NCBI RefSeq assembly: GCF_002868715.1
Contig: NZ_PKLZ01000002.1
Span: forward strand, 62,001-126,000
Origin: Kineobactrum sediminis
GTDB taxonomy: Bacteria; Pseudomonadota; Gammaproteobacteria; Pseudomonadales; Halieaceae
DNA length: 64,000 bases
Direction: 5' to 3'
In this document: positions 62,886 to 64,000 of the stretch, piece after piece
Layout: each line of letters opens with the position of its first letter
Numbering within the stretch: position 1 is the stretch's first letter
Program-made: the position numbers and the translations under genes
Notes under the pieces: generated by a model
Database searches by the model: none
Seen by the model: only the letters and a program-made list of their open reading frames with translations
What the model was told of the DNA's origin: nothing

Positions 62886-64000
62886 TGGCGATAATGATGC
62901 TTGAAACCCTGCGCAATATCGTTCAGGAGGTTAACGCCGCCGAAGACCTGAATGAAGCCCTGGATATCATAGTCAAACGGGTTCGTGTCGCCATGGGTAC
63001 CGAGGTCTGCAGTGTTTATATGCGGGACGAAACCTCGGGTCGCCTGGTTTTCTGCGCCACGGACGGGCTCAACCCGTTGCAGATCGGTGCTGCCAGCCTC
63101 GCTCCGGGCGAGGGCCTTGTTGGTCTGGTTGCCGAGCGGGAAGAGCCGGTCAAGCTTGAAAACGCCGAGAGTCATCCACGCTTTCAATTGGTCGAGGGCC
63201 TGGGCGAAGAGCCATTTCGCGCGTTTCTCGGCGTGCCTATCGTTCACCAGCGAGATGTCCTCGGCGTGCTGGTGGTTCAACAGGCCAGTCGCAGGCTTTT
63301 TGGCGAAAGTGACGAGGCCTTTCTGGTTACGATGTCGGCACAACTGGCTGCGGTGATCGCCCATGCCAGGGTGACCGGGGCAGTGCGCGAAGAATTGCTG
63401 GCCGGGGCGGGCACGCCTACCCGGGTATCGGGGATCGCAGGAGCTCCCGGGATCGCCATTGGCCGTGTGGTCGTTATTTCGCCAGTTGCTGACCTGTATG
63501 CCGTGCCGCGCAAAACAGTCAGCAACCGGCGGGCAGAACTGCGGGCCTTCCGGGCCGCGCTGTCGGCAGTGCGCGGGGATATCCAGGCGGTATCGGATAA
63601 TCTGCGCGGCGAAATGAGCGCGGAAGACCACGCCCTCTTCGATGTTTATCTGGGCATTCTGGATGACTCCGCCATCGGTGGCGAGGTGGCAACGCGGATC
63701 AAGGCCGGACAATGGGCCCAGGGTGCCCTCAGCCAGGTGATGATTGAACATATCCGCCACTTTGAGCGCATGGAACACAGTTACCTTCGGGAGCGGGCCG
63801 TCGATGTAAAAGACCTTGGTACGCGAGTGCTCGCTTACCTGCAGGACGAAGAAAAAAAGACAGACCGAAATTACCCGGAACACACCATCCTGGTGGGTGA
63901 AGAGCTCACGGCGTCGGCGCTGGGGGAGGTACCCCGGGAGCGGTTGGTGGGCCTGATATCAGTGCGTGGATCCGGTAATTCCCACGTTGCCATACTCGCC
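62885..64000 (+). CDS. ptsP: Nitrogen PTS enzyme I (EINtr), 5' part
   Basis: First phosphotransferase of the regulatory nitrogen PTS, taking phosphate from PEP and passing it to NPr. The gene runs off the window after 372 residues of an expected 750 or so. A GAF domain covers about residues 1-165 (ETLRNIVQEVNAAEDLNEAL, VCSVYMRDETSGRLVF, FLGVPIVHQRDVLGVLVVQQ). A PTS EI N-terminal domain (SGIAGAPGIAIGRVVVIS onward) follows. The last visible segment, SVRGSGNSHVAILA, includes the phosphorylated histidine. The ATG overlaps the rppH stop. Confidence 0.95.
   Translation, partial: MAIMMLETLRNIVQEVNAAEDLNEALDIIVKRVRVAMGTEVCSVYMRDETSGRLVFCATDGLNPLQIGAASLAPGEGLVGLVAEREEPVKLENAESHPRFQLVEGLGEEPFRAFLGVPIVHQRDVLGVLVVQQASRRLFGESDEAFLVTMSAQLAAVIAHARVTGAVREELLAGAGTPTRVSGIAGAPGIAIGRVVVISPVADLYAVPRKTVSNRRAELRAFRAALSAVRGDIQAVSDNLRGEMSAEDHALFDVYLGILDDSAIGGEVATRIKAGQWAQGALSQVMIEHIRHFERMEHSYLRERAVDVKDLGTRVLAYLQDEEKKTDRNYPEHTILVGEELTASALGEVPRERLVGLISVRGSGNSHVAILA

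Overview
The window is an ordinary-looking stretch of chromosome from a gammaproteobacterium, most likely a marine, aerobic member of the Cellvibrionales/Halieaceae (OM60/NOR5-like) or a close relative of the pseudomonads. This rests on gene order and protein style, not on a marker-gene comparison. The order rdgB-hemW / metW-metX / yggT-proC-yggS / pilT-pilU / ruvX-yqgE-tonB-gshB matches Pseudomonas. The order zapA-ssrS(6S RNA)-fau and ygfB-pepP-ubiH-ubiI matches gammaproteobacteria broadly. G+C content is high, start codons are often GTG or TTG, and genes are packed with 4-8 base overlaps. I see no phage, insertion sequence, CRISPR array or tRNA gene.

Layout. 1-4.5 kb: end of mutM, then coaD and rsmD (minus), then ftsY-ftsE-ftsX (plus). 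4.5-6.6 kb: rpoH, preceded by a near-perfect CIRCE operator, then a DUF423 protein and trmB. 6.65-13.5 kb: a phosphate regulon block with a Pho box, pstS, a terminator, then pstC-pstA-pstB-phoU; PstC and PstA are the long forms with extra periplasmic domains. 13.5-18.9 kb (minus): proC-yggT-metX-metW-DUF4426-rdgB-hemW. 19-21.9 kb: yggS (minus), pilT-pilU (plus). 21.9-30.2 kb (minus): a methyl-cycle operon sahR-metK-ahcY-metF followed by rsmE, gshB, tonB, yqgE and ruvX, headed by a perfect 12-bp inverted repeat that should be the SahR operator. 30.3-35.7 kb: tkt-epd-pgk-fba, with its own palindrome near the promoter. 35.7-39.6 kb: an alpha/beta hydrolase, a MarC protein (minus), and an overlapping pair made of a TPR-containing Asp/Asn hydroxylase-like protein and a methyltransferase.

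39.6-48.3 kb (minus) is the least conserved part. It holds a small lipoprotein, a large TonB-dependent receptor, a small secreted protein, and a complete cell-surface signalling set (FecI-type sigma factor, FecR-type regulator, and a TonB-dependent receptor with an N-terminal signalling domain). This set begins 8 bases after serA. 48.3-53.5 kb: serA diverges from a D-2-hydroxyglutarate dehydrogenase gene (the two enzymes are functionally coupled in Pseudomonas), then rpiA (minus) and ilvA (plus). 53.5-55.3 kb: a possible 48-residue membrane peptide, fau, 6S RNA, zapA and a ZapB-like coiled coil. 55.4-59.9 kb: ygfB-pepP-ubiH-ubiI. 60.0-64 kb: gcvH without gcvT next to it, rlmI, a HAD phosphatase (minus), rppH, and the start of ptsP, which runs off the window.

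Most of the window is housekeeping. The observations most worth following are regulatory: CIRCE over the rpoH promoter, the SahR operator, unassigned palindromes at tkt, at serA/D2HGDH and inside the fecI-fecR-receptor cassette, and the paired hairpins between metK and ahcY. I did not find a convincing wholly new multi-gene system.
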